From assembly GCA_964473105.1 (NCBI GenBank), contig CAYYNQ010000048.1, forward strand, positions 101,548-165,547: DNA of 64,000 nucleotides, given 5' to 3'. Under the pieces are notes generated by a model. It did not search any database and was not told where the DNA came from. It was given only the letters and a program-made list of their open reading frames with translations. The position numbers were made by a program, and so were the translations under genes. Every line of letters starts with the position of its first letter. Position 1 is the stretch's first letter. The DNA comes from CAYYNQ01 sp964473105 (GTDB lineage Bacteria; Sumerlaeota; Sumerlaeia; MVZB01). Below, one piece after another: positions 55,687 to 64,000 of this stretch.

Positions 55687-58122
55687 TCATGTATCCCCAA
55701 CAACCCGTCGGCTCGATACAACCTTATCGGGCCCGAGGGCATTGTGGAGTTCACGTAGGACTATCCCCTTGGTCAGAAACTTCGGCAGAATGACCGGCTG
55801 ATCGGCCCGGCCCGGCGGCAATAAGACATAAAATGGAACACCGCTTTCACCAAACTGGTTTAGAACCTTGAGTATAACCTCGTCTTTCCGTGTCCAGTCC
55901 GCCTTGACGGGAATGACGCCATATTTCTCCATGGTTGCACGGACTTCCCCGGTATCGAGCGCGGTTTTCTCATTGTACTTGCATGACGCACACCAGTCGG
56001 CCGTGAAATCAATAAATATGGGTTTGTTTTCCCGCACCATTTGCTCAATTGCATCAATGTCAAACGAAACCCAGGGAATGACGTCTTCATCCGCCACGAA
56101 AATACGAGCCTGTGGGCCGAAATTCACCAGATTTTTATCATGGGAACTGATATACCGGTAGGGCAGGAAATAAAAACTCAGGGCCAGAATCGCCGTGACA
56201 AGCCATGGGGTCGTTCGCCGGAAATTACGGGAAGCCCTCAGGTCTGTTCCCCTGCCGTACAACCATGCAACCAGGCCTACTACCACAAGAAATATGATAG
56301 TCGCCCAGAAACCGGCTCGGCTGACTTGGCCAGCAACAACAAAAAGCAGCCAGACCACCGTCGCTAAAAGTAACAGTCCCATGCACCCTTTGAATGTCGC
56401 CATCCAGTTACCAGGCCTGGGCAACCATCTCAGCCAGCCGGGATTCATGGACAACAGGAGATATGGGAACGCAAGGCCCGACCCTGTCGTCAGAAAGAAG
56501 GCCAGAACCACAGGTCCCGATTTCGTGAACGCATAGCCCACGGCCGGGCCTAGAAATGGCGCGACACACGGCGTGGAGAGAGCCGTTGCCAAAACACCGT
56601 TCACAAAGGCACCCGCGTAACCCTCTTGTTGTGTGGCTGAACCGATGCTCTGATTCACCGAAGCGCTGAGATTGATCGAAAATACCCCAAACAAGCTGAG
56701 GCTGAAGGCCAGTACGGCCGCCGACATGATGATCACAAAAATGGGGTTTTGAAGGTGGAATCCCCAGCCGACAGCCGTTCCAGCTGCACGCAATCCGATG
56801 ACAGTCAGCGCCAAGACGGAAAACGAGGCCAGTATACCCAGCGTAAACATCAGCCCCATCCGAAATATCCTAGCCGGGTTATCATTCGCCTGCCTGACAA
56901 AACTCAAGATCTTGATCGAGATCACCGGAAGAACACACGGCATGACATTGAGAATTATACCTCCCAAAAAGGCAAGAAGCAGGAAATACCAAACCGATTG
57001 TTCATGGCGTTTCATTTCAAGAAAACTGAACCCACGCGGAATATCCTCCGGACCTGCACCCGGCTTTATGCCCTCGATACTGCCTATTGGATCCACAACA
57101 ACCGATGGGACACTGGGAACAACCGCACGGACATCGCCGATCTGGGCGGTCAAGCTCAACTGCACCATGACTTCGGTCAAATCTGGTTCACCATCTTTCA
57201 TGAGTGGAACACGGAGGACGCCGGCCAGTTCATGCCGGCCGTCTGCAACCCCCGGAGAAGGTATAACCGGCCAACTCAGCATTAATTTTCCATTCTCAAC
57301 CAAGGCCTCACCGGCATGGGTGTTCTCCCAGCCCTCAACGGCATGGGGATACAAACCCGATTGTAAATCCAGTCGCCCTGCCTCATCAGCAATCTTCCAT
57401 CCTTCCCGAGGAGTGACCTCTAGATTCAAAACCGAGGTCTTACCGGAAACAAACTGGATGTCGTCAAGGCCGGGAATACGAATCTGCAACTGATTCGTCG
57501 TAATATGACCCGCTGGACCCGACCTCGGAACAAATACCGGAACACGTTCCGCGAAATAATCTATGTATTTTCTGTCATATGAAGGTTCTCCAGAACCGAC
57601 GGGCAATCGTATGGACATGGATTCCCCGCCCGGAATACAGCTTTCCCTGCAAGCAAGCCATTTAGTCAGGGCTTTCAATTCGATCGACTGATCAATGATG
57701 GTATCAGGAGGGGTCACTTCCACGAAAAGTACGGTTTCCCCGTGGTAACCATATCCTGTAATCGCCGAGTCCCCGGAACCGGTCGTGAATTTTTCAGGTA
57801 CAGGCCATTGAAGGGGCCCGACCTTCCAGCCCTCGGGCAGATCCCAGCGGATGTCGGTCGCCAAACCGATGTCGCCCCAGTTATGCCAGTAAATATGCCA
57901 TTGGGGCTGCATTCGGTATCTCACCCCAAGCCGGAAGGGCTCGCCGGGTTGAACTGATTTAATGTCGGCGATGAGGTCGGCCCCGACCTGAGATTTGGCG
58001 GGCTTAATACCATCAGGCATATTAATCCGTTCAAACTGACCGAAGGCGGTATGGCCTAGGAGCAGGCAGGCTATAAATGAAATCCAGTTCATGGAATGAA
58101 ATGATGCTTGTCTTTGCTTCAT
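55687..58122 (-). CDS. dsbD: Thiol:disulfide interchange protein DsbD (ScsB-like)
   Basis: 811 residues. Signal peptide (about 11-29, ending TAFGQ), an N-terminal periplasmic domain of the DsbC/DsbD-N ScsB type (WHIYWHNWGDIGLATDIRW, a CRESC pair at about 163-167), an eight-span transmembrane domain with the redox Cys in NVMPCVLPVISIKIL and LSTPCVAPFLGP, and a C-terminal thioredoxin domain with DFTADWCASCKYNE. It passes electrons from cytoplasmic thioredoxin to the periplasm. ATG 58122 and ATG 58092 are both possible starts; neither has a clear Shine-Dalgarno sequence. It stands alone here. Confidence 0.93.
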   Translation of the reverse strand: MKQRQASFHSMNWISFIACLLLGHTAFGQFERINMPDGIKPAKSQVGADLIADIKSVQPGEPFRLGVRYRMQPQWHIYWHNWGDIGLATDIRWDLPEGWKVGPLQWPVPEKFTTGSGDSAITGYGYHGETVLFVEVTPPDTIIDQSIELKALTKWLACRESCIPGGESMSIRLPVGSGEPSYDRKYIDYFAERVPVFVPRSGPAGHITTNQLQIRIPGLDDIQFVSGKTSVLNLEVTPREGWKIADEAGRLDLQSGLYPHAVEGWENTHAGEALVENGKLMLSWPVIPSPGVADGRHELAGVLRVPLMKDGEPDLTEVMVQLSLTAQIGDVRAVVPSVPSVVVDPIGSIEGIKPGAGPEDIPRGFSFLEMKRHEQSVWYFLLLAFLGGIILNVMPCVLPVISIKILSFVRQANDNPARIFRMGLMFTLGILASFSVLALTVIGLRAAGTAVGWGFHLQNPIFVIIMSAAVLAFSLSLFGVFSINLSASVNQSIGSATQQEGYAGAFVNGVLATALSTPCVAPFLGPAVGYAFTKSGPVVLAFFLTTGSGLAFPYLLLSMNPGWLRWLPRPGNWMATFKGCMGLLLLATVVWLLFVVAGQVSRAGFWATIIFLVVVGLVAWLYGRGTDLRASRNFRRTTPWLVTAILALSFYFLPYRYISSHDKNLVNFGPQARIFVADEDVIPWVSFDIDAIEQMVRENKPIFIDFTADWCASCKYNEKTALDTGEVRATMEKYGVIPVKADWTRKDEVILKVLNQFGESGVPFYVLLPPGRADQPVILPKFLTKGIVLRELHNALGPDKVVSSRRVVGDT

Positions 58123-58603
58123 GGACGAGACGAAACCAATCGGGCCAAGATTCCGGGAAATCGTCGCACATTCCCGTTGGGGTGGTAAAGAAGCTAAATT
58201 CAGGTCAAGCCGGAAGCAAATTGGGGAACATGGGTAAATTCATGCATATATAGTTGATAATAATATTTTTACATTGCCCACAGGAGGTGCCTCCAACTTG
58301 TACATTTTCAGAGATGATACGGCCGGCCTTGCGTGACATATCGTCTTCCCAGACAATGGGATATAATTGAATCATTCTGCGCCAGCCGAGGAAAATTTTG
58401 ACCGCATCAGACATGACCACAATCACCATATGCGTCTCGGATGAAGGAATAGACTCTTTTCAGATGATCAGTATGCCCTGCCTGATCCCTCCACGAATAC
58501 GACCGCAGGCCATGCCGCAGTTTGCCATAAAATCGCAGAACCCGATCCGCCTCTCAAGCGGTGATCGGCCGGTCAACATACACCATGGGGACTATAACAG
58601 CCC
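58123..58603. other. Region between dsbD and the GT2 gene
   Basis: 481 bp, upstream of dsbD on the minus strand. It holds a possible small gene (annotated separately) and a near-palindrome GGAGGTGCCTCC near 58282. No T-run follows it. Otherwise featureless. Confidence 0.35.
58205..58414 (-). CDS. Possible small protein upstream of dsbD
   Basis: 69 codons from the ATG at 58414 (five more from an upstream ATG). It reads SDAVKIFLGWRRMIQLY, then VWEDDMSRKAGRII and a GTSCGQCKN stretch with a CxxC pair. The first 40 codons look coding in codon choice; the end is AT-rich. No clear ribosome binding site and no family. Listed because nothing else explains this stretch. Confidence 0.3.
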   Translation of the reverse strand: MSDAVKIFLGWRRMIQLYPIVWEDDMSRKAGRIISENVQVGGTSCGQCKNIIINYICMNLPMFPNLLPA

Positions 58604-59362
58604 CTAAAATGCCCAAATCATGTGACGGAACTCAACCCAGTTTCCCGCCCCCCAGTAATCCCTCCATTTTGCAAACAGATCCGCCTGGCCAATGCCCCAG
58701 TGACAGGACTGCAACCACAGGCCACACAAGGTGGAGCGGTGAAAATGCGTGACCTTTGCATCGGCTGCATACCTGATATCCCATCCGGCATCAACCAACC
58801 GCCAGCAGAAGTCCGCGTCCTCTCCGGGATAAGGCAGACCTATATCAAGTCCACCAAGTTCAAGATATACGTCACGCCTCACCGTAAAGTTGGCAGTGAG
58901 CGCAAAGGGTCTTGTGAATTTTCCTCCGGCCTCAAGATATTTTTCCTGATCAAACCAACGACGCACGGCAATGAACTCCTCCACATATGAACCGGTCCTG
59001 ACATCGCATACGGCGCCGGGCACAAGGGCCACCTTTTCATCGGGCCGTAAATTATCAACAACCCTTCGAACCTGCTCCAGCCAGTCGCTGTCGGGAACAC
59101 AGTCGCTGTCGATAAATGCTATCCACTCTTCCCGTGCCTCCTCCGCCCCACGGTTCCGGGCTTGGCAGCGATTCGGTTCCGGCTCACTGACAACACGCGC
59201 CCCGGCCTCCCGCGCTGCTTGCGCTGTGTCATCCGTCGAGCCATTGTCCACGACAATCACTTCAAAATACTCCCGCGAACAGGCACCTCCGACTATCCCC
59301 TCGACACAGCGTCGAACAAATTCCGGACGGTTTCGAACAGGAATGACCACCGAGATACCCAT
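58604..59362 (-). CDS. Family 2 glycosyltransferase
   Basis: 252 residues. GT-A fold start MGISVVIPVRNRPEFVRRC, then VIVVDNGSTDDT, the metal-binding DxD-type AFIDSDCVPDSDW, ANFTVRRDVYLELGG and the acceptor-site PYPGEDADFCWRL. No membrane span. It transfers a sugar from a nucleotide-sugar to an unknown acceptor. It is divergent from the YfhO gene, with 181 bp between them. Confidence 0.92.
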   Translation of the reverse strand: MGISVVIPVRNRPEFVRRCVEGIVGGACSREYFEVIVVDNGSTDDTAQAAREAGARVVSEPEPNRCQARNRGAEEAREEWIAFIDSDCVPDSDWLEQVRRVVDNLRPDEKVALVPGAVCDVRTGSYVEEFIAVRRWFDQEKYLEAGGKFTRPFALTANFTVRRDVYLELGGLDIGLPYPGEDADFCWRLVDAGWDIRYAADAKVTHFHRSTLCGLWLQSCHWGIGQADLFAKWRDYWGAGNWVEFRHMIWAF

Positions 59363-59543
59363 AGGCTAACCCTAACGCAAAAAGAGAGGATGAGAAACCT
59401 TCATTTGATCAGGAGTGGACAAGGGAAGGTTCATCATTATCAACCAGACCGAGCTGACTGGGAAAAGGGTTTGAGTGGAAGATTGGGAGGGATTTCTCAA
59501 TACTGATTACGATGGAGGGACAATGTGTTAAGATTCCGGAATC

Positions 59544-62174
59544 ATGAAAAACTATAATAGCATAAGAGGAAAGTGGTATTGGCTGGTCCTGTCAGCTGTA
59601 TTGTTCCTGCCAATATACGGGAGGTTTCTTGTTGGTTGGTCACCGGTCGGTGGTGACATCGTTAACCAATACCTGCCTTATCAGGAACTGATTCGTGAAT
59701 CCGTACAACAGGGTCAACTGCCCCTATATAATGCGAAAACATTCTGCGGACGGCCCTTGATGGCCGACATTCAGGTCGGCGTGCTATATCCGCCAAACTG
59801 GTTGCACTGGATCCTGCCTCTACCGATCTCATTCGCCCTGACTCTCGCACTTCACGGTTTCTGGATGATTTTCGGCTGCTTCATGTTGGGCCGATACTGG
59901 AAATTTCACCCTGCGGCGATCACTCTGGCAGCCGTCCTGTTCTGCGCGAACCCTTTCTTTATACTCAGACTCAGTCAGGGAGTGATCCTCTTTATCTATG
60001 CGGGATCCTGGTGGCCGTGGATGGCGCTCTCCGTCGCTCGGCTGGTCAACAAGCCGTGCTTCGGACGCATGGCCGTATTTACCCTGTGCACCAGTATGTC
60101 CCTGCTAGCAGGTTCCCCCCAGATCACTTTTTATGGTTGGATCGGGACCTGTGTACTTGCCTTCTTTCTGACATGTAGGGGTGAAATACGAGACAACGGT
60201 CACAACACCGCACCTGATTCGGTCAGGCCGTCATTCTGGAAACCGCTTGGCTGGGTGATCACGGGATTTGCCTTCACAACTGGCCTGACTGCCCTGCAAA
60301 CTTTCCAGACACTGGATTTCATTGGAAACTCGTTTGAACGCGCTGAGGGTGCACCTTGGGAATATATCACCAACGGCTCGCTGGGATTCCACCTGCTCTG
60401 GTTGATGATCAACCCGAGCTTCCTGGGAGTCGGTCATTCTGAAAATGCATATTATTTCGGCAGTCGTCTCGATTTCGCTGAAGCCTGCCAGTATATGCCG
60501 GCCTGGACCCTGTTTATCATCCTTCCCCTGACTTTCGAACTGATGAGGGGAAACAGGACTGATCATGTTCGACAACATTCGATGATTCTTTACGCCGGGC
60601 TGATTTCCATCACTATGGGTGTTTGCCTATCCTTTGGAAAAAATTTTCCGCTATTCAGCTTGTTCTTCAACTGGGTTCCCGGCTTCGACAAGTTTCGTGT
60701 CCCTGCCAGGCTTATGATCTTCACATTCAGTGGAATGAGCCTCGTATGCCTAATCACCTACCACCGGCTATTAACCCGAGAAGGGAACCCCTGTTCAGGG
60801 CGACTGAAGTATCTGCTATTATTCGGGGTTGTCGCCGGATTGATCACGATCTGGGTGCCCTATGCACTTCGGGACCAGATCTGGGAACCAATCATGAGGG
60901 AGAATATAGACCACCCGTGGCTTATCCATGGATATGTTCCCAAACTGACGATTCCCATTTACAACAAGGCAAAGCAAGCGGCCCTCTACAACGGGCTGGT
61001 TGTGAGCCTTGGAATTACCCTGGTCGCCTTTGCACTCTGGAAAATTTCGACAAGAAAACCTGCAACCTCTCACAAAAATAACCATATGATCTGGGCATTG
61101 CCCATCCTCGCGCTGGTTGAACTTGTCACCCTTTCGCTGCCCTTCTATCACACAAGCCGGATCAGCCGGTATATTGGGGACCAATACCCGGATACTCCCC
61201 TGATAAATATCCTCAAAAGGGAACATCGCGGAGGAAGAATTCTTTGGCTCGATGATGTACATAGCTGGCTTCATGACCAAAACCAACCCGAAATCTATCC
61301 CAACCGGCTTGTCATGCACGGCTTGCCGGATGCACGAGGATATGACCCCGTCAACGCCCGTTGGATAGGAGAATGGATGAACCTATTATCAGGCAGAAAA
61401 CCTGATACAAACCCCCGCGGCCTGATGATCATCCAGCAGATTGCCCGGCCACCTTGGTTGACCCTGATGGGGGTGGAAACAGTCCTAACCTACACGAGTC
61501 TGGATTACATCAGCACACTGAGCCAAATCGCGACCCTGGATTTTGACAAGGAGACCCATCCGGGAATACAGGGAACGGCAAACGATGAAAAGGTGACACT
61601 TCGCATCTACCGCAATGATGCCTTCCGCGGCTTAGCCTTCCCTGCCCCGATGCCAAAATTTGTCAAACCAGGTCACTGGCAGGACCAGTTGTATATGGCC
61701 GCAAAACTGACGAAGGATCCGAATGTCCCCTTCCAAGACGCAATCATTACGGATATCGGGATTTATCCGGATTCCGCGTTTCTTTCCATGGATCCCAACC
61801 GACAGCCGGAAGATATTTATCGTCTAGCGCCTGATACCGGCCCGGAATTCAAGGTGGAGGAACTACAGGCCGGACCAAACACTTGGCGCTACCGAGTGAA
61901 TTATCCGGAACAGGCACTGACCTGTTTTTCACATAGTGCCTGGGATGGATGGAATCTGAAGATCAACGGCAGACCCGCATCACTGGCCCGCATGAACGGA
62001 ACATTCCTGGCTGCTGCTGTACCTGCGGGCGAAAGCGAACTGGAGCTATTTTACCGCCCGCCGGGTTTGTCTTCCGGGATTGCGGTCAGCCTGATCGCAC
62101 TTGTGACCCTGATTTACGGTTGCATCCACTCGCGCGCTCCCAAAACCCGGTTGATTCCCGCCTCACGATCGTAA
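59544..62174 (+). CDS. YfhO-family membrane protein (GT-C-like)
   Basis: 876 residues with about eleven to twelve N-terminal membrane spans (to about residue 550), then a large extracytoplasmic domain and a final span (GIAVSLIALVTLIYGCI). The first loop has GGDIVNQYLPYQELIRE and RPLMADIQVGVLYPPNWL, the YfhO signature with the GT-C-type catalytic Asp. The C-terminal part ends in a beta-rich motif (YPEQALTCFSHSAWDGWNLKINGRPA) typical of the family. YfhO proteins are linked to polymer glycosylation, such as lipoteichoic acid in Firmicutes; the acceptor here is unknown. Confidence 0.88.
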   Translation: MKNYNSIRGKWYWLVLSAVLFLPIYGRFLVGWSPVGGDIVNQYLPYQELIRESVQQGQLPLYNAKTFCGRPLMADIQVGVLYPPNWLHWILPLPISFALTLALHGFWMIFGCFMLGRYWKFHPAAITLAAVLFCANPFFILRLSQGVILFIYAGSWWPWMALSVARLVNKPCFGRMAVFTLCTSMSLLAGSPQITFYGWIGTCVLAFFLTCRGEIRDNGHNTAPDSVRPSFWKPLGWVITGFAFTTGLTALQTFQTLDFIGNSFERAEGAPWEYITNGSLGFHLLWLMINPSFLGVGHSENAYYFGSRLDFAEACQYMPAWTLFIILPLTFELMRGNRTDHVRQHSMILYAGLISITMGVCLSFGKNFPLFSLFFNWVPGFDKFRVPARLMIFTFSGMSLVCLITYHRLLTREGNPCSGRLKYLLLFGVVAGLITIWVPYALRDQIWEPIMRENIDHPWLIHGYVPKLTIPIYNKAKQAALYNGLVVSLGITLVAFALWKISTRKPATSHKNNHMIWALPILALVELVTLSLPFYHTSRISRYIGDQYPDTPLINILKREHRGGRILWLDDVHSWLHDQNQPEIYPNRLVMHGLPDARGYDPVNARWIGEWMNLLSGRKPDTNPRGLMIIQQIARPPWLTLMGVETVLTYTSLDYISTLSQIATLDFDKETHPGIQGTANDEKVTLRIYRNDAFRGLAFPAPMPKFVKPGHWQDQLYMAAKLTKDPNVPFQDAIITDIGIYPDSAFLSMDPNRQPEDIYRLAPDTGPEFKVEELQAGPNTWRYRVNYPEQALTCFSHSAWDGWNLKINGRPASLARMNGTFLAAAVPAGESELELFYRPPGLSSGIAVSLIALVTLIYGCIHSRAPKTRLIPASRS

Positions 62175-62221
62175 TCCCCGCAACCATCAACCACCTGCCC
62201 CGAAAATTCAGGTCTGGCCCT

Positions 62222-63550
62222 CTATCCTGTATCTTTCCATTCACCCTGACCCATACAGAACGCATAACGCGGATGATCGAAAAGACGTTCGACGAATAAA
62301 CGCAACAGTGGCAAGTCCATGAACAACCTGTCGAATGTCGAATGAAACACGAAATATTTTTCAACATTCCTCAGCCCTTCGACCAGATGTTCTGCCTTTA
62401 TAGAATCTTCACCCCCAGATACAGCCAGTGCCGCACTATACCAGTGAATCAGACCCCAATGCATAAGCATAAGGTGATGACCCATGCGTAGATCGTCGCT
62501 TAACAAAAGATCCTTCCGAAACAAACGATGCCGGAAATACCTCGTCAATATTGTATCGAACTCAGGTCGGGTCGGATCAAACCTGATCCGTCTCAGGTCT
62601 TGCCATCGGACCGGATTATTCAGAACAGGCAGGTTCAGCCTGGCATGGCCCGTGGCCCAGAGCAAATATTGAAACGTGACCATGAGGTAGGACCGAATCC
62701 TCCCACGCCTCTGCCCATATGTGTTGCGCAGCGTGTGGGCGAAACCCAGAAACATCCTGCGCAGCAAACTCGAACCACGCTGTTTCATTGCCAGCGATCG
62801 GGGGAGAGGCCAGGGCTCATCAGGTGTCCCCGCCATACGTTCCTGAAAGACCCGGATCGCCTCATCGTTGGCATCATGATTTCCGGTCAGTTGACCCGAC
62901 TCCCTCCGGGCTTCCCGAATGAAACGAGACAAAAGGGTCAAATAAGCGGACTGGGACACAAGTCGCTGCCCTATCGTGCCCAACCCGGGTTTCATCAACG
63001 CGTCCAAGTCATGTTCGATCAATTCATACTGGTCCCATGACAATGGTATATCCACAGCCAGCCCTGGGGGCACATCCACTTGCCTTCGGCTGTGAGTGTA
63101 ACCGGATAACTCGCTGATCTGGTCCTGCTGGCCGGAAACGGCCGGGCCCTGATTGGTCAGGACAGCGGTGCATGCAAAAGAAAGGCCCACCCATGAACCC
63201 CGTGGCGTATCGACAAACTTGTACGGGAAGCTGCGGCAGGAGTTGGGCTTGGCATCAAAGCCATACACTTCATGCAACGAACACAGGTTGCGGGAATTTT
63301 TAAGGCAGCAAAACCCCTCACAACCAGTGCGCATCACACTCTGGCCGGGTGTCCAGGGACTTTCGATGACGGGGCTGGAAGGGTCATGGACATCCTTCAG
63401 CTCATCGGCCGGACGAGATTCAATCGAAATCCGGATTTCCTCCTCGACAGGGATTTCCCAAAACTCGCCGCAGGACCGACCGCATTGTATGCAGTGATAA
63501 TTCTGGCCTTCAGGCAACTTGAGGTGGCTTGAAATTTCTGTTGCACTCAT
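62222..63550 (-). CDS. YkgJ/FliB-type cysteine-cluster protein
   Basis: 442 residues from the ATG at 63550; the frame is open 56 codons further upstream but without resemblance to the family. The N-terminal Cys cluster is HCIQCGRSC, then TGCEGFCC, LCSLHEVYGF and SCRSFPYKF, the YkgJ (CxxCxxCC) zinc/iron-binding pattern. The ~300-residue helical C-terminal part is like that of FliB, the flagellin lysine methylase. It may modify a surface protein. FliB identity is inferred from domain order, and the only flagellar gene nearby is the frameshifted fliS. Confidence 0.75.
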   Translation of the reverse strand: MSATEISSHLKLPEGQNYHCIQCGRSCGEFWEIPVEEEIRISIESRPADELKDVHDPSSPVIESPWTPGQSVMRTGCEGFCCLKNSRNLCSLHEVYGFDAKPNSCRSFPYKFVDTPRGSWVGLSFACTAVLTNQGPAVSGQQDQISELSGYTHSRRQVDVPPGLAVDIPLSWDQYELIEHDLDALMKPGLGTIGQRLVSQSAYLTLLSRFIREARRESGQLTGNHDANDEAIRVFQERMAGTPDEPWPLPRSLAMKQRGSSLLRRMFLGFAHTLRNTYGQRRGRIRSYLMVTFQYLLWATGHARLNLPVLNNPVRWQDLRRIRFDPTRPEFDTILTRYFRHRLFRKDLLLSDDLRMGHHLMLMHWGLIHWYSAALAVSGGEDSIKAEHLVEGLRNVEKYFVFHSTFDRLFMDLPLLRLFVERLFDHPRYAFCMGQGEWKDTG

Positions 63551-63856
63551 CCATCCACCATGAGTTGACAAACCAGTTAAAAGCAATCCTAATCTAAGTT
63601 TTCCGGCATCCTTCATGAACATCGGCATCATCCTGCTGCAATCCCATGCCTGAATCTCCGACGGCTGTATCAAACACGCCCCCACTTGTCGCTGGTTATG
63701 GCCTGAAGCCCAAAACATAAAAGATAACTAAAAGGTTGTCATTTTTAAGCGCAGAAATACATCTGTGGAACAGGTGTGAACCACGATTCCCCGCACTCGT
63801 TGCACACAGGCAAGAATGGCTGATCCTGGAAAAAATGAGGAGTTAACCTGAAAGGT

Positions 63857-64000
63857 TCAACGGTCGACCCGGTTGCCGCCGCTACGAAGGATGTCACCGG
63901 CCGAGATGATCCCATTGGTCGGATCATATTCGAGTGAGCCCAGCAGAGAATCAAATTCCTCCGACGGACCCAGTGACAACAGATTGAAATTGTCCGGGCG
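63857..64000 (-). CDS. Pseudopilin-like protein, C-terminal end (start outside window)
   Basis: An open frame enters from the right edge and ends at a TGA at 63857. The visible 47 residues read LLSLGPSEEFDSLLGS and then YDPTNGIISAGDILRSGG. The YDPTNG-x-xSxGDI-x-RSG ending is common in prepilin-type N-terminal methylation proteins of several candidate phyla. The N-terminal prepilin motif is not in the window, so this is a tentative call. Confidence 0.6.
   Translation of the reverse strand, partial: RPDNFNLLSLGPSEEFDSLLGSLEYDPTNGIISAGDILRSGGNRVDR

Noticed and set aside
55600..55690. Possible selenocysteine or read-through at the dsbD TGA
   Set aside because: No SECIS-like hairpin seen and the extension does not resemble DsbD; a remnant of another gene is simpler.
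63745..63954. 69-codon minus frame with a CxxC pair at the right edge
   Set aside because: Overlaps the C-terminal frame of the pseudopilin-like gene, whose translation (YDPTNG...SAGDI) is clearly the coding one.

Overview
The window comes from a diderm (Gram-negative-type) bacterium. It encodes a Pal-type peptidoglycan-associated lipoprotein, other lipobox proteins, and a division/cell-wall (dcw) cluster whose MurE carries the meso-diaminopimelate DNPR motif. A partial pseudopilin-like gene at the right edge, a FliS remnant and a FliB/YkgJ-like protein point to surface appendages. The fused SecDF, the MraZ with a long low-complexity tail, YfhO- and CehA/McbA-like proteins and many proteins without a recognisable family suggest a little-studied lineage of the PVC/FCB or candidate-phylum type (Sumerlaeota, Hydrogenedentota and Omnitrophota are possibilities). 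That placement is inference, not something the sequence proves. I see no rRNA, tRNA, CRISPR array, transposase or phage gene.

Layout. 1-4.8 kb: end of a TrpG/PabA amidotransferase, a UbiA/DPPR-synthase-like prenyltransferase, and a two-subunit 2-oxoacid:acceptor oxidoreductase. 4.9-10.6 kb: an MFS exporter divergent from a histidine kinase, an NtrC-type regulator and a translationally coupled exported protein of unknown function. 10.9-19.6 kb: AI-2E-family permease, RmuC, ferredoxin, the yajC-HD-secDF operon and RNase HII. 19.7-26.0 kb: a membrane protein followed on the minus strand by a five-gene envelope cluster of unknown function, centred on a 1078-residue lipoprotein made of about 71-residue helical repeats. 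26.5-39.2 kb: coiled-coil protein, FAD oxidoreductase, Pal, aldolase, PQQ-type propeller, GlgC, IlvD, an orphan Wzt-like ABC ATPase, and a Gfo/Idh-PhzF pair. 39.4-48.8 kb: the dcw cluster mraZ-rsmH-ftsL-ftsI-murE-murF-mraY on the minus strand. 49.2-64 kb: a large exported CehA/McbA-like protein, a frameshifted fliS, a PabB-PabC fusion, DsbD, GT2, YfhO, FliB/YkgJ and the partial pseudopilin-like gene.

How the genes work together. YajC and SecDF serve protein export, and the dcw cluster makes and inserts septal peptidoglycan. GlgC and class II aldolase belong to carbon storage and central sugar metabolism. TrpG/PabA and the PabB-PabC fusion could together make p-aminobenzoate although they lie 53 kb apart. 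The best candidate for an undescribed system is the 20.2-26.0 kb cluster. In it the repeat lipoprotein is flanked by two small helical proteins that look like paralogs of each other, plus a secreted protein with an acidic centre and a basic tail, and a 38-residue single-span membrane protein. Several intergenic gaps (behind secDF, mraY and dsbD) hold short open segments that read like decayed or frameshifted coding sequence.
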